Shown: positions 7,930 to 17,804, counted from the stretch's first letter. The stretch is DNA of 64,000 bases from Phycisphaerae bacterium (GCA_026004655.1 BPJO01000009.1:62001-126000); one strand, 5' to 3'. A program made the numbers and translations. The notes: a model not told the origin generated them from the letters alone.

Positions 7930-10900
7930 TCAAACGGCCGCGCTCTCGACGGGCAACGGTGCCGGTGATTCGGAGCGCGGCTTGTCGTTCAAATGGAACA
8001 GTCGATAGAGCGCCGGCAGCACGACGAGCGTGAGCAGGGTCGAACTGATGATGCCCCCGATGACGACGGTGGCCAGGGGCTTTTGCACTTCCGCCCCGGT
8101 GCCGGTGGCGATGGCCATCGGGACGAAGCCGAGCGCGGCGACGAGGGCGGTCATCAACACCGGGCGAAGCCGCGTGAGCGAGCCTTCGCGAATGGCGTCA
8201 TCGAGGGCCTTGCCTTGCTCGCGCAGCTCGTTGATGAACGAGACCATCACCAGCCCGTTCAGCACCGCCACGCCCGAGAGCGCGATGAAGCCGACGGCGG
8301 CAGTGATGCTGAACGGCATGTCGCGGAGCCACAGCGCCACGATTCCGCCGGTGAGCGCCAGCGGCACGCCGCTGAAGACCAGCAGCGCGTACTTCACCGA
8401 GCCAAACGTGCTGAAGAGCAGGATGAAGATGAGGAAGAAGCAGACCGGCACGACGATCATGAGCCGTTGCCGGGCGGCGATGAGGTTCTCGAACTGCCCG
8501 CCCCATTCGAGCCAGTTGCCGGCGGGCAGTTTTACTTGCTCGTCGATCTTCGCCTGGGCCTCGGCGACGAAGCTGCCAATGTCGCGGCCGCGGACGTTGG
8601 CCTGCACGACGACGCGGCGCTGGCCGTTTTCGCGGCTGATCTGGTTGGGGCCTTCGGCGATGTCGATGCGGGCGATCGAGCCGAGCGGCACGAACCCACC
8701 GTGGCCGGGGTTTGCGGCCATGTCGGCGATCGACGCGACGGCGGGCGTCTCGGTCTCTCCGGGTGGCAGCGGGATCGGGAGATTGGCCAGGCCGTAGATG
8801 TCGCGACGGACTTCGTCGGGCAGCCGCACGACCAGATCGAACCTTCGGTCGCCTTGGAAGACCTCGCCCGCCTCCCGGCCGCCGATCGCGACGGCGATCA
8901 CGTCCTGCACGTCGGCGACGTTGAGCCCGTAGCGGGCGATGGCGGCGCGGTCGATGACGATGTTCATCACCGGCAAGCCCTCGGTCTGCTCGACCTTCAC
9001 GTCGGCAGCGCCGGGCGTCGACTGCAGCGCCGCGGCAATGGCGTTGGCGGTGGGAACCATGTCCTCAAAGCGTTCGCCGTACACCTTGACGGCCACGTCG
9101 GACCGCACGCCAGAGATGAGTTCGTTGAACCGCATTTGGATCGGCTGCGTGAACTCGTAGTTGTTGCCGGGCACGGTGGCAACGGTGAGTTCGATGAGCC
9201 GCTGGAGCTTGCCTTTGTGGGTCGTCAGATTGGCGGCACCGTGAGCGTGACCTTCGCCTTCCTCGCCGTGTTCATCGCCGTGCGAAGCGGCGGCCTCGGC
9301 TTTGGACTCCAGTTCCTCGATAAGACCGTCAATCTCCGCTTCGCTGCGCCACTGCTCCTTGGGCTTGAAGATAATGAACGTGTCCGACACGTTGGGCGGC
9401 ATCGGGTCACTGGCCATTTCGGCGGTGCCGGTCTTGGAATAGACGAACGCCACTTCGGGGATCGTTGAGACGGCCCGCTCAACGTCGGTCTGCATCCGCT
9501 GCGACTGCGTAATGCCGGTGCTCGGGATCCGCATCGCGTGCATGGCGATGTCCTTCTCGTCGAGCGTCGGGATGAACTCGCTGCCCATGCGGGAGAAGAG
9601 CCAGAGCGAGCCGAGGAACAGCACAACCGCCACAGGTACGATCGCCCAGCGTCCCTTGATCGATGCGTCCACCAGCGGCGCGTAACCCTTCTTGATGCCG
9701 CGGACCGCGAAGTTGTCCTTCTCGCTCACCTTGCCCGTCACCAGAAGCGCTACCAGCGCGGGCACGAGCGTCAGCGACAGCACGAAGGCGGACGCCAACG
9801 CGATGATGACGGTGATCGCCATCGGCTGGAACATCTTCCCCTCCGTGCCTGTGAGGAACAGGATCGGCAGGTACACGGTCACGATGATCGCCTGGCCGAA
9901 GACGGAGGGGCGGACCATCTGTTTGGTCGCGTCGGTCACTGCGGCGAGCCGTTCGGCGAGAGTGAGCCGCCGGCCTAGTTCGTGCTGGCGATGACCGAGC
10001 ACGCGCAGGCAGTTTTCCACGATGATGACGGCACCGTCGATAATGATGCCGAAGTCGATCGCCCCCAGGCTCATCAGGTTGCCGCTGATCTTGCCCTGCA
10101 CCATCGCGGTGCTCGTCATCAGCATCGACATCGGGATCGCAAGTGCGCAGATGATCGCGGCGCGGATGTTTCCGAGAAGGAGGAACAAAACGACGATCAC
10201 GAGGATCGCGCCTTCGGCCAGGTTCTTCGTCACGGTCTTGATCGTCGCGTCGACCAGCTTAGTGCGGTTCAGCACGGGCTTGATGATCACGCCCTCGGGA
10301 AGGCTCTTGGCGATGTCGGCCACCTTTGCCTCGACGTCGGCGGCAACGGTTCGGCTGTTGGCACCGATGAGCATCAGCACCGTGCCGACGACGACCTCTT
10401 CGCCGTTCTCGCTCGCCGAGCCGGTGCGCAGCTCGCGGCCCACGCCCACCGTGGCGACATCGCGCACGTAGATCGGCGTGCCGCCGCGGCTGCCGAGCAC
10501 GATGTTGCCGATCTCGTCCTCGTTCTCGATTCGACCCGCAGCGCGGACGGTGTAGGCCTCGCCTTTGTGTTCGACGAAGCCGGCACCGGTGCTGACGTTG
10601 TTGCGCTCCATCGCCTCGATCACGTCGTGAAAGCTCAGGCCGTAGCTCACGAGCTTCATCGGATCGGGCTGGACGTGATACTGCTTGACGTATCCGCCGA
10701 TCGAGTCGACGCCGGCGACGTCCCTCACGCCCTTGAGTTGCGGGACGATGATCCACTCCTGCACGGTGCGGAGGTAGCTGGCCAGTTCGACATCGGTCTT
10801 GAGGCGTTCGCCCTCGGAGTTGAGGAAGCTGCCGTCGCTCTGCCAGCCGGGCTTTCCATCGACGACCGTCGCGCCCTTGCCGTGCGGGTGCGCGTACTCG

Positions 10901-11331
10901 ACGGTGTACATGAACACTTCGCCCAGGCCGGTGGAGATCGCGCCCATCGTCGGCTCGGCACCGGGCGGCAGGCTGGACTTGGCCGAGTTGAGTCGCTCGG
11001 TCACCTGCTGGCGTGCGAAGTAGATGTCCACGCTGTCAGCGAAGACGGCGGTCACTTGGGAGAAGCCGTTGCGGCTGATCGACCGCGTGTACTCCAGCCC
11101 CGGAATGCCCTTGAGTGCCGTCTCCACCGGGAACGTCACCTGCTTCTCGATCTCCTGCGGCGAGAGCGCGGCAAACTCGGTGTTGATCTGCACCTGATTG
11201 TTGGTGATATCAGGCACCGCGTCGATCGGCAGACGCTTGAGCGAAAAGACGCCAACTGCCGCCACGCCAATCGCGAGGAGGACAATGAGCCAGCGGTTCT
11301 TGATCGAGAACTGCAGAATATGTTCGAGCAT
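7930..11331 (-). CDS. czcA: CzcA-type heavy-metal RND efflux permease
   Basis: An 1133-residue inner-membrane proton/metal antiporter of the HME-RND family. TM4 carries DFGIIIDGAVIIVEN, the form typical of the Zn/Co/Cd (CzcA) branch rather than the Cu/Ag (CusA) branch, so divalent cations are the likelier substrates. The N-terminus (NRWLIVLLAIGVAAVGVF, then PIDAVPDITN) is canonical. A His-rich insert (HGDEHGEEGEGHAHG) sits in a periplasmic loop near residue 690. It starts 13 bp downstream of the P-type ATPase gene, with adaptor and outer-membrane partners upstream in the same operon. Full length and apparently intact. Confidence 0.96.
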   Translation of the reverse strand: MLEHILQFSIKNRWLIVLLAIGVAAVGVFSLKRLPIDAVPDITNNQVQINTEFAALSPQEIEKQVTFPVETALKGIPGLEYTRSISRNGFSQVTAVFADSVDIYFARQQVTERLNSAKSSLPPGAEPTMGAISTGLGEVFMYTVEYAHPHGKGATVVDGKPGWQSDGSFLNSEGERLKTDVELASYLRTVQEWIIVPQLKGVRDVAGVDSIGGYVKQYHVQPDPMKLVSYGLSFHDVIEAMERNNVSTGAGFVEHKGEAYTVRAAGRIENEDEIGNIVLGSRGGTPIYVRDVATVGVGRELRTGSASENGEEVVVGTVLMLIGANSRTVAADVEAKVADIAKSLPEGVIIKPVLNRTKLVDATIKTVTKNLAEGAILVIVVLFLLLGNIRAAIICALAIPMSMLMTSTAMVQGKISGNLMSLGAIDFGIIIDGAVIIVENCLRVLGHRQHELGRRLTLAERLAAVTDATKQMVRPSVFGQAIIVTVYLPILFLTGTEGKMFQPMAITVIIALASAFVLSLTLVPALVALLVTGKVSEKDNFAVRGIKKGYAPLVDASIKGRWAIVPVAVVLFLGSLWLFSRMGSEFIPTLDEKDIAMHAMRIPSTGITQSQRMQTDVERAVSTIPEVAFVYSKTGTAEMASDPMPPNVSDTFIIFKPKEQWRSEAEIDGLIEELESKAEAAASHGDEHGEEGEGHAHGAANLTTHKGKLQRLIELTVATVPGNNYEFTQPIQMRFNELISGVRSDVAVKVYGERFEDMVPTANAIAAALQSTPGAADVKVEQTEGLPVMNIVIDRAAIARYGLNVADVQDVIAVAIGGREAGEVFQGDRRFDLVVRLPDEVRRDIYGLANLPIPLPPGETETPAVASIADMAANPGHGGFVPLGSIARIDIAEGPNQISRENGQRRVVVQANVRGRDIGSFVAEAQAKIDEQVKLPAGNWLEWGGQFENLIAARQRLMIVVPVCFFLIFILLFSTFGSVKYALLVFSGVPLALTGGIVALWLRDMPFSITAAVGFIALSGVAVLNGLVMVSFINELREQGKALDDAIREGSLTRLRPVLMTALVAALGFVPMAIATGTGAEVQKPLATVVIGGIISSTLLTLVVLPALYRLFHLNDKPRSESPAPLPVESAAV

Positions 11332-11343
11332 GTTGAAGTTTCC

Positions 11344-13788
11344 TTAGATGGATCTATCTCGTACCAGCAGTAGCCGCAGCGAGTTGGCGATAACGACGAG
11401 GGTGCTGCCCTCGTGAAGAAGGACAGCAGGACCGATGCGCATCCAGCCAGTGATGGTGGCGAAGATCAGCAGTGCGATGACCGCAACCGAGATGAACAGA
11501 TTCTGTCGGATCGTCGATCGGGCACGGCGGGCCAGATCGATCGCGTAGCCGAGCTTCGAGAGGTCGTCACCCATCAGAGCGACGTCCGCGGTTTCCAGCG
11601 CCACGGCGGTTCCCGCTCCGCCCATGGCGATGCCGACGGTGGCGTTCGCCAAGGCGGGTGCATCGTTCACGCCATCGCCGACCATGCCCACCGACCCGTG
11701 GGCTTTCGTGAGTTCGCGGATGAGCGTGAGCTTGTCTTCGGGCAGGAGATCGGCCCGGACCTCGTCGACGCCGACAGCGCGGCCGACGGCCTCTCCGACG
11801 CCTTTGTTGTCACCCGTCAGCATGATGAGCGGGCGTACGCCCAACGCGTGAAGTCGCTGCACCGATGCTGCGGCGTTCGACCGAGGACGATCCGCGACGC
11901 CGATCGAACCGAGCCAACGATCACCCTGACGCACCGTCATGACGCTGCGCCCGGCCGATTTCAGTTCTTTGACCGCTGCAGCGATGGCGGATGGCACCGC
12001 GATGCCGTCTTGTTCCCACAAGCGGAGGTTGCCGACTTCGACAGGTTCGCCGCCGACGGTCGACCGCACGCCGCGCGCGGTCAGGCTCTGCAACTCGCCG
12101 GCTTCGGGAAGGGCAAGCTTCTCCGTCTCGGCCCGTCGAACGATGGCCTGCGCCAGCGGGTGCTGGCTGCGTCGCTCGACCGCGGCCGTCACCGCGAGCA
12201 AGGTCGGAGAATCGACGCCATCCGCCGGGCGCAGGTCGGTCACTTCGGGCTTGCCTTCGGTGAGCGTCCCGGTCTTGTCGAGCGCTAACGCGCGGATCGA
12301 GCCGAGGTTTTCCAGGTGCATCCCACCCTTGATGAGCACGCCGTTCCTGGCGGCCTGAGCAATGCCCGACAGCACCGCCGACGGCGTGCCGATCGCCAGT
12401 GCGCAAGGCGATGCCCCGACGAGCAGCGCCATGCCCCGGTAGAAGCTCGCCGACCAGCTCAGCCACCCGACGAGCGGCGGTACGACGATCAGGAGGACGC
12501 AGGTAACCAACACCAGCGGGACGAAGATTCGCTCGAACCGCTCGGTGAACTGCTGAGTCGGCGCCTTCTGCGTCTGTGCTTCCTCGACGAGCTTGATGAC
12601 GCGGTCGAGTGTGCGATCGCCGACGGCCTTCGTCGTCGTCACTTCCAGCGCGCCATCGCCGTTGACCGTGCCGGCGAACAACACATCGCCTTCGGCCTTG
12701 TCGACCGGAACCGACTCGCCTGTCACCGGGGCCTGATTGACGCTCGACCGGCCGGAGCGAACCGTGCCGTCGACCGACACCCGTTCGCCAGGACGAATGA
12801 TCACGACATCGCCGACGTTGACTTGTTCGATCGGCATTTCCCGCTCGACGCCGTCGCGAATCACGCTGGCCTTCGCAGGGGCGAGTTCGGACAGCGCCCG
12901 GATCGCCCCGCGAGCCCGGTCCATCGCGTAGTGTTCCAATGCGTGGGCCAGCGAGAACAGGAAGAGCAGGAACGCACCTTCGATCCACTCGCCGAGCACC
13001 GCGGCCCCGACCGCCGCCAGAAGCATGAGCAGGTCGATGTCGAATGTGAATCGGCCGCGACGCCAGCCCTTCCACTGGTGGCTCACCAGGTCGTACGCGC
13101 CGAATCCGTACGCCGCGACGCAGATAGCGACGACGGCAGACGAGTGGAAGCCGAGCCATGTTTGGCCGATGAAGGCGACGGCGAGCAGTCCGCCCGCAGT
13201 CAGGCTCCAGACGAGTTCGCGATTTCGCGAGAGCCAGCCGCCCGTTCTTGGGGCACGTGGCGCACCGCAGCACGAACCTCCGTGGTCGTGCCCGTCGTCG
13301 TCGGCGTGCCCGGCTTTATGCCGCTGCTCGTGCTTGTGCGGCTCGGCATAGCCGAGGTCGATCAACGCGTGCCGGACCGCGTGGGCGTCGGTCTTTGACT
13401 TGTCGAACTCCACCCGGGCGATCTGTGCCGCGAGGTTCACCGAAGCGGCGAGGACGCCGGGAACGCCGAGCAATTCGTTCTCGATTCGACGTGCGCCGTC
13501 CTCCGCTTCGATCGCGAGCAGCCCGAGCGTCGCGTGGCCGAACTGGTCGGACACCTCCGCACCGGCGGCACGCACAATCCGTTCGACCTGTGCCAGCGGG
13601 ACAGCATCAGCGTCGAAGTGGACGCAGAACCGCGCCGGACTCTTGCCTTCGACGGCAACGACGTGCGTACGGAGCAGGCCCTTGTCCGCATTCAGCAACG
13701 ACGTGAGCCGGGCCGCACACGCATCCCGCTCGTCGGGTACGTCGGGTAGCAACACGCCGAGGTCAAAGATGGCCTTTCGCTCCTGCAT
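11344..13788 (-). CDS. Heavy-metal P-type ATPase, P1B-4-like (Co/Zn/Cd)
   Basis: An 814-residue metal-exporting ATPase of the inner membrane. The N-terminus has HMA-like halves without CxxC and a His-rich stretch ending in SCCGA. The membrane metal site is SPC (GASPCALAIGTP), the phosphorylation motif is DKTGTLTEG, the hinge GDGVNDAPALA, and the last helices carry HEGSTLVVIAN. SPC plus HEGST marks the P1B-4 subgroup, which moves Co, Zn or Cd. The ATG at 13788 overlaps the stop of the P-II-like gene by one base (TGATG), indicating translational coupling. A longer upstream frame is possible but would read into that gene. Confidence 0.93.
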   Translation of the reverse strand: MQERKAIFDLGVLLPDVPDERDACAARLTSLLNADKGLLRTHVVAVEGKSPARFCVHFDADAVPLAQVERIVRAAGAEVSDQFGHATLGLLAIEAEDGARRIENELLGVPGVLAASVNLAAQIARVEFDKSKTDAHAVRHALIDLGYAEPHKHEQRHKAGHADDDGHDHGGSCCGAPRAPRTGGWLSRNRELVWSLTAGGLLAVAFIGQTWLGFHSSAVVAICVAAYGFGAYDLVSHQWKGWRRGRFTFDIDLLMLLAAVGAAVLGEWIEGAFLLFLFSLAHALEHYAMDRARGAIRALSELAPAKASVIRDGVEREMPIEQVNVGDVVIIRPGERVSVDGTVRSGRSSVNQAPVTGESVPVDKAEGDVLFAGTVNGDGALEVTTTKAVGDRTLDRVIKLVEEAQTQKAPTQQFTERFERIFVPLVLVTCVLLIVVPPLVGWLSWSASFYRGMALLVGASPCALAIGTPSAVLSGIAQAARNGVLIKGGMHLENLGSIRALALDKTGTLTEGKPEVTDLRPADGVDSPTLLAVTAAVERRSQHPLAQAIVRRAETEKLALPEAGELQSLTARGVRSTVGGEPVEVGNLRLWEQDGIAVPSAIAAAVKELKSAGRSVMTVRQGDRWLGSIGVADRPRSNAAASVQRLHALGVRPLIMLTGDNKGVGEAVGRAVGVDEVRADLLPEDKLTLIRELTKAHGSVGMVGDGVNDAPALANATVGIAMGGAGTAVALETADVALMGDDLSKLGYAIDLARRARSTIRQNLFISVAVIALLIFATITGWMRIGPAVLLHEGSTLVVIANSLRLLLVRDRSI

Positions 13789-14129
13789 CAGACGGCCTCG
13801 TCCCCTTCCTGGCCCGTACGGATGCGCACGACGCGGGCTGCTTCTGTCACCCACACCAGGCCATCGCCCGGATTGCCCGTGTGCGCCGCCTTCTGGATCA
13901 TCGCCACAAGCTCATCGCAGACGTCGTCTCCGCAGAGGATCTCCACGCGGGTCTTGCGCTTCGGGTAGATGCTGTCTATCGTCGCTTCATAGTGCCCGCC
14001 TGACCCACGACCCCGCCCATGTCCGGTGACATCGACGACCGTCGCCCCCGGAAAATGCGGCAGCGCGTGCAGTGCGGCCATCACCTTGCCGAGCATTTGC
14101 GGCTGGAGAACTGCTTTGATTTCTTTCAT
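13788..14129 (-). CDS. P-II-like protein associated with metal efflux
   Basis: A 113-residue protein of the P-II/GlnB-like ferredoxin fold: it begins with MKEIKAVLQP, followed by a T-loop-like GHGRGRGSGG and KTRVEILCGDDVCDELVAMI. Relatives occur inside czc/cus-type operons and are thought to sense metals or small ligands rather than nitrogen. It sits between the adaptor gene and the P-type ATPase gene, and its stop overlaps the ATPase start. An AGGAG site precedes the ATG. It probably tunes the efflux system; the ligand is unknown. Confidence 0.88.
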   Translation of the reverse strand: MKEIKAVLQPQMLGKVMAALHALPHFPGATVVDVTGHGRGRGSGGHYEATIDSIYPKRKTRVEILCGDDVCDELVAMIQKAAHTGNPGDGLVWVTEAARVVRIRTGQEGDEAV

Positions 14130-14150
14130 GTCAGCTCCTGGTTTGTGGGT

Positions 14151-15455
14151 TCAGTGTTCGTGCGCCGCGCCGGCCTTGCCGAGTTCGGCTTTGAGGATGA
14201 AGCTGCCTGAGACGACGAGGGAGTCGCCTTCGCTCAGCCCGTCGAAGACCTGAACCATGCCGCCGACGGGCGGGCCGATCTTGACGGGCTTCTTGGCGAA
14301 GGTGTTCGGCTCGCCCTCGACCGGGACGAAGACGGCCGGGCCTCCCTCAATGGTCTGTACGGCTTCTTCGGGGATCGCCAGAACCGCTTCGCCGTCGGCG
14401 GCAGGCAGGATCGTCGCTTGGGCGAACATGCCGGGCTTGAGCGTGCCGGTGGGATCGGTCAGTTCGACGCGGACCTTGGCGGTGCGAGTGTTCGGGTCGA
14501 GCGCGGGGGCGACGTACGTGACCGTTCCCTCGACCGTGCGGTCCTTCAGCGCAGCCGAGCGGATGCGGGCGACGCTGCCCTTGCCGGCATCGGCCACGCG
14601 GGCCTCGGCAACATCGGCGATCACCCAGATCGTGCTCAGATCAGCGATGACGAGCAGCGCATCGCGGTCGGGGCGAACCAGTTCGCCGAGCGTCACTTCA
14701 CGCTCGATGACCTGCCCGTCGATGGGGGCGATGACGTTGTAGCGTGGCACGATCTCGCCGGTCTTCACCAGCGCCGCGACAGCGTCCTGAGACATGCCGT
14801 AGAGATGCAGCTTGTTCTCGGCAGCGGTCGCGGCGGCTTCCGCAGCACGCAAGTTTCCCTCGGCCGTGCGCCACTCAGCCTCACGCTTCTGCACCTCCGC
14901 CAGCGCGATGCCCTGGCTTTGGTCGAGCAGTTGCTTCGCACGGTCGTAAGCATCCTTGGCCAGTTGCACGGCGGGCCGGGCGGTGTCGACGGCGGTGCGC
15001 TTCAGCAGGTAATCGCTTTGCGCTTCGCCGAGTTCGGGACTGTCGACGATGACCAGCACGTCGCCTTTCTTGACGACGTCACCGAGCTTGATCTTCAACT
15101 CTGACGCGCGTCCCGCGACGGCCGAACCGACGTGCGACATCGCGTCGGCGTTGAACGCCACGCGGGCCGGGGCGACAAACGCACCGGCGAGCACCGCCTT
15201 CTTCGCCGGTGCCGTCGTGACGCCGTATTGTGTGATAGCGGCGGGCGTTAGTTTCACCTCGTCGGAATGCGCTTCGCCGCCGTGGTCGTGGCCGTCGTTG
15301 TCGGCGTGCGGGTCTTCGTCGTGCATGTCGGCGACCGAAGCCGCCGGCTTCTTTTCGTTGCCGTGGTCGTGCTCAGGCCCGGCGAGCAGAGCCGAGCCGG
15401 CGATCAGCACGACTCCGGCGCTCAGGGCGATCAGGTGATGGGTTTGCTTGTTCAT
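14151..15455 (-). CDS. czcB: RND efflux periplasmic adaptor, CzcB-like
   Basis: A 434-residue membrane-fusion protein that links the RND pump to the outer-membrane channel. It has a signal peptide (LIALSAGVVLIAGSALLAG), a His/Asp-rich N-terminal metal-binding tail (HDEDPHADNDGHDHGG), a lipoyl/barrel-sandwich half (VKKGDVLVIVDSPELGEAQSDYLL), a helical hairpin rich in Ala/Lys/Glu, the second lipoyl half (NVIAPIDGQVIEREV), and beta-barrel/MP domains. It lies 20 bp downstream of the TolC-like gene in the same operon. The His-rich N-terminus fits CzcB-type metal presentation. Confidence 0.93.
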   Translation of the reverse strand: MNKQTHHLIALSAGVVLIAGSALLAGPEHDHGNEKKPAASVADMHDEDPHADNDGHDHGGEAHSDEVKLTPAAITQYGVTTAPAKKAVLAGAFVAPARVAFNADAMSHVGSAVAGRASELKIKLGDVVKKGDVLVIVDSPELGEAQSDYLLKRTAVDTARPAVQLAKDAYDRAKQLLDQSQGIALAEVQKREAEWRTAEGNLRAAEAAATAAENKLHLYGMSQDAVAALVKTGEIVPRYNVIAPIDGQVIEREVTLGELVRPDRDALLVIADLSTIWVIADVAEARVADAGKGSVARIRSAALKDRTVEGTVTYVAPALDPNTRTAKVRVELTDPTGTLKPGMFAQATILPAADGEAVLAIPEEAVQTIEGGPAVFVPVEGEPNTFAKKPVKIGPPVGGMVQVFDGLSEGDSLVVSGSFILKAELGKAGAAHEH

Positions 15456-15475
15456 GATTGCTTTCGATGGAGGTT

Positions 15476-16840
15476 TCAGGGGTTCGGTTGAGTCGTTGGA
15501 ACAGACACTGTGAGCGAGCCGCCGATGGCGCGTTCCAGCCGCACCTGGGCGATCGCGACTCGCCGCTGCAACTCGACGACTTGAGCTTGCGTTGACCGGA
15601 GGTCCTGCTCGGCCAGCAAGAGCGCAGTGATGTCGGTCTGGCCCGCCCGGAACTGCGCTTCCGCCTGTGTGAGGCGACTCTGCTGCAGTGGGATGAGTTG
15701 ATTCTGAACGCGGTCAAGGTTGGCCTGTAAACCCGTCAACGTCGCGTGGGCTCGGCGGACGTCTTCGACGACTCCGCGTTGCGTCGCGACGAGCTGATGC
15801 CGGGCTTCGACGACGGCAGCCTGCGCCCGTTCCTTGGACGCCTGTCCCACATCGAAGAGCGGCACCGGGATCGACGCACCGGGTCCGACGGACCAGTCGC
15901 CGTCGCGCTCCGCGTCAACGCCGACTTCGGACCCATCCAGGAGTCCCCAGCCTGCGAGTTTCCAATCCGCGCCGAGTGCGACGAGTTCCCATTCCCGCTG
16001 CTGAATCTCGGGCCGGCGACTCGCCGCGATGGACAGCAACTCTCTCTCTGAAGGGACAGGGCCGGTGGTTCGACGCCATCGCGCGATCGTCCATTGCGCC
16101 GATGAACCTGGCTGACCGAGAAAGCGGGCGAGTGCCAGCCGCTCGTCTCGAAGCTCGATCGTGCGGTCCGCGATCTCGGCTTCGAGTTCGACCTGCTGCG
16201 TTTGGATGGTGATGACGTCGAGTCGCGATCCCTCGCCGATTCGCAGCCGCGACTCGGCAAGGTCGTTGAGCCGCTTGAGCAGCCCGCTGCGCTCCTGCAG
16301 CACAAGGAGCGACGCCTCCAGCGATTGCACCGCAAAGAAGTGCTCCTGCGCCTTCGCTGCGACATCCAGCACGGCCGCCACCGCATCGGCGCTGCTTGCC
16401 CGGAGCCTTGCATCCGCCGCGCTCGTCGCCCCGGGCCGACGGAGCACCACCAGAAGGTCAGCCGCGATCCCCACATCGATCACCGGCTTGCCGCCGGACT
16501 CCGGGAACCGCAGTCCCACGCTCACGATTGGGTTCGGCAGCAGTCGCGCCTGTTGCGCCTCGGCTTGAGCGATCCTCACCCGAGCCAGCGCCGCCTGCAC
16601 TTCCGGGCTTCGCGTCACGCTCAGGCGAATGACCTGCGCCACATCGAGCGAAGCGGGTTCCGTCGACGGATGTTCGATCGGCTCGGCCTCCGTGCGAAAG
16701 ACCAGCGCCTCGCCCGGCGCGAGCCCGACAGCGTCTGAGGCCACAGCCTCGGCATCAGGCCGGGGCATCGGCCCAACGCATCCAGAAAGCAAGAGCGGTA
16801 TCACGCCGCCGATGGCGGCCTTCAGAAATCGTACGTACAC
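15476..16840 (-). CDS. czcC: Outer-membrane efflux lipoprotein, TolC/CzcC family
   Basis: A 454-residue outer-membrane factor with two related alpha-helical halves (VTRSPEVQAALARVRIAQAEAQQARLLPNP and the later LTQAEAQFRAGQTDITALLLAEQDL). The GTG at 16840 is preferred because GAGGG lies six bases upstream and the protein then starts with a signal peptide ending in the lipobox LLSGC (Cys21). A longer ATG frame (to 16882) would put an unlikely leader in front. It forms the exit duct for the CzcA/CzcB complex encoded downstream. Confidence 0.9.
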   Translation of the reverse strand: MYVRFLKAAIGGVIPLLLSGCVGPMPRPDAEAVASDAVGLAPGEALVFRTEAEPIEHPSTEPASLDVAQVIRLSVTRSPEVQAALARVRIAQAEAQQARLLPNPIVSVGLRFPESGGKPVIDVGIAADLLVVLRRPGATSAADARLRASSADAVAAVLDVAAKAQEHFFAVQSLEASLLVLQERSGLLKRLNDLAESRLRIGEGSRLDVITIQTQQVELEAEIADRTIELRDERLALARFLGQPGSSAQWTIARWRRTTGPVPSERELLSIAASRRPEIQQREWELVALGADWKLAGWGLLDGSEVGVDAERDGDWSVGPGASIPVPLFDVGQASKERAQAAVVEARHQLVATQRGVVEDVRRAHATLTGLQANLDRVQNQLIPLQQSRLTQAEAQFRAGQTDITALLLAEQDLRSTQAQVVELQRRVAIAQVRLERAIGGSLTVSVPTTQPNP

Positions 16841-16929
16841 GGGGTTCCCTCGGTCTTGAGTGCAATGGACAAATGAGAACACGTGCCAACGTCATGGACG
16901 CGGCAAGTGGGATTAAGCTTGACCAGGAT

Positions 16930-17340
16930 TCAGCACCGAAGCGCGATGGAGCAGCAGAACGTGCGCGCGCAGAAAGACCGCGGCAACTCATCGAATGTCG
17001 CGGCAGCAAGTGAAATGGCAGGCGTGGGTTCAAGAACACCGATGAGTACGGGCAGCAGCGTGGTCAAGAACTTAGCAAGCGGTAGGCCCGTCGCGGAGGG
17101 GGTTGAGTTCCCGTCAACAGAAACGGCAACGTCGACGCAGGTGTCGTCGTCGTCCTCGAGGCCGGACAAAGGTGCCAAAGGCGAAGACGCCGACTCATCA
17201 CAGACAGATCTGTTCACCGACTCATGGCACCCAAGAGCCACGTGGTCCTTGGCGAAGCACACGATGTTTCCATCCGGCATAGCCAGAAGCAAGCGGGGGA
17301 AAACTGCGAGCAGTAGAATGGTTGAAACCATCCGCAACAT
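16930..17340 (-). CDS. Small secreted cysteine-rich protein, first gene of metal operon
   Basis: A 136-residue protein with a clear signal peptide (MVSTILLLAVFPRLLLA), several spaced cysteines (including Cys28, 38, 47 and 67), an acidic centre (LEDDDDTC), a hydrophobic stretch (FLTTLLPVLIGVLEP) and a Cys-rich end. I chose the ATG at 17340 because the signal peptide begins there; the longer frame to 17598 would bury it. The start lies only a few bases past the predicted transcription start, with no ribosome binding site. The family is not recognised. Place and cysteines suggest a metal-related envelope role. Confidence 0.6.
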   Translation of the reverse strand: MLRMVSTILLLAVFPRLLLAMPDGNIVCFAKDHVALGCHESVNRSVCDESASSPLAPLSGLEDDDDTCVDVAVSVDGNSTPSATGLPLAKFLTTLLPVLIGVLEPTPAISLAAATFDELPRSFCARTFCCSIALRC

Positions 17341-17350
17341 ATGACGGTGT

Positions 17351-17379
17351 AATATATCGGACAGAAAGTCGCAAGTCAA
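17351..17379 (-). promoter_or_regulatory. Near-consensus sigma-70 promoter of the metal operon
   Basis: On the minus strand TTGACT (17374-17379) and TATATT (17351-17356) are separated by exactly 17 bp. Transcription would start near 17343, giving a leader of about three bases before the ATG at 17340. It should drive the whole operon down to 7184. Confidence 0.75.
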
Positions 17380-17788
17380 TGAACCTGTCATGGCTTTCTC
17401 CGCCGCGGTAGCGCCGACCGTCGGCTGCGGATCAACCGCGACTTGCGAGCGCAGCCACACTGGCGGCCTTACCACCTCCGTGTCATTCCCGACGGGCATT
17501 CGAACACGAGCGACCGAACCTTCCTGCATCATGAGCGCCTTTGCGGTCGTCATGAAGGAGTTCCATTCTCGGTAGCGTTTTGAGACCACGCCGCGCACCG
17601 CCGACGACAGACCGCGTACCGCGACGACGGTCGCCCTATCGCTTCGGTGTGATCCTCAAAATCGTCTTGAACGCTGACCCTGTAGCGGTGCCCCCCGGAC
17701 AACTTCCCCGCTCGGACGAGCACAGGATCGACTGAATCCGTTCACATCAATGGGGAGGAGAGGTGGAAAATGTGACGTGAGGAGTACA

Positions 17789-17804
17789 ACTACGCGACTA
17801 CGCG
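17789..17804. repeat. Tandem ACTACGCG repeat
   Basis: Two adjacent copies of the 8-mer ACTACGCG lie about 28 bp before the DnaA box. They might be part of an iteron-like binding site; two copies alone are weak evidence. Confidence 0.5.

Noticed and set aside
9982-11373. 463-codon plus-strand frame opposite czcA
   Set aside because: It is the antisense of a conserved pump gene, with His/Asp/Arg-rich low-complexity sequence and no family features.
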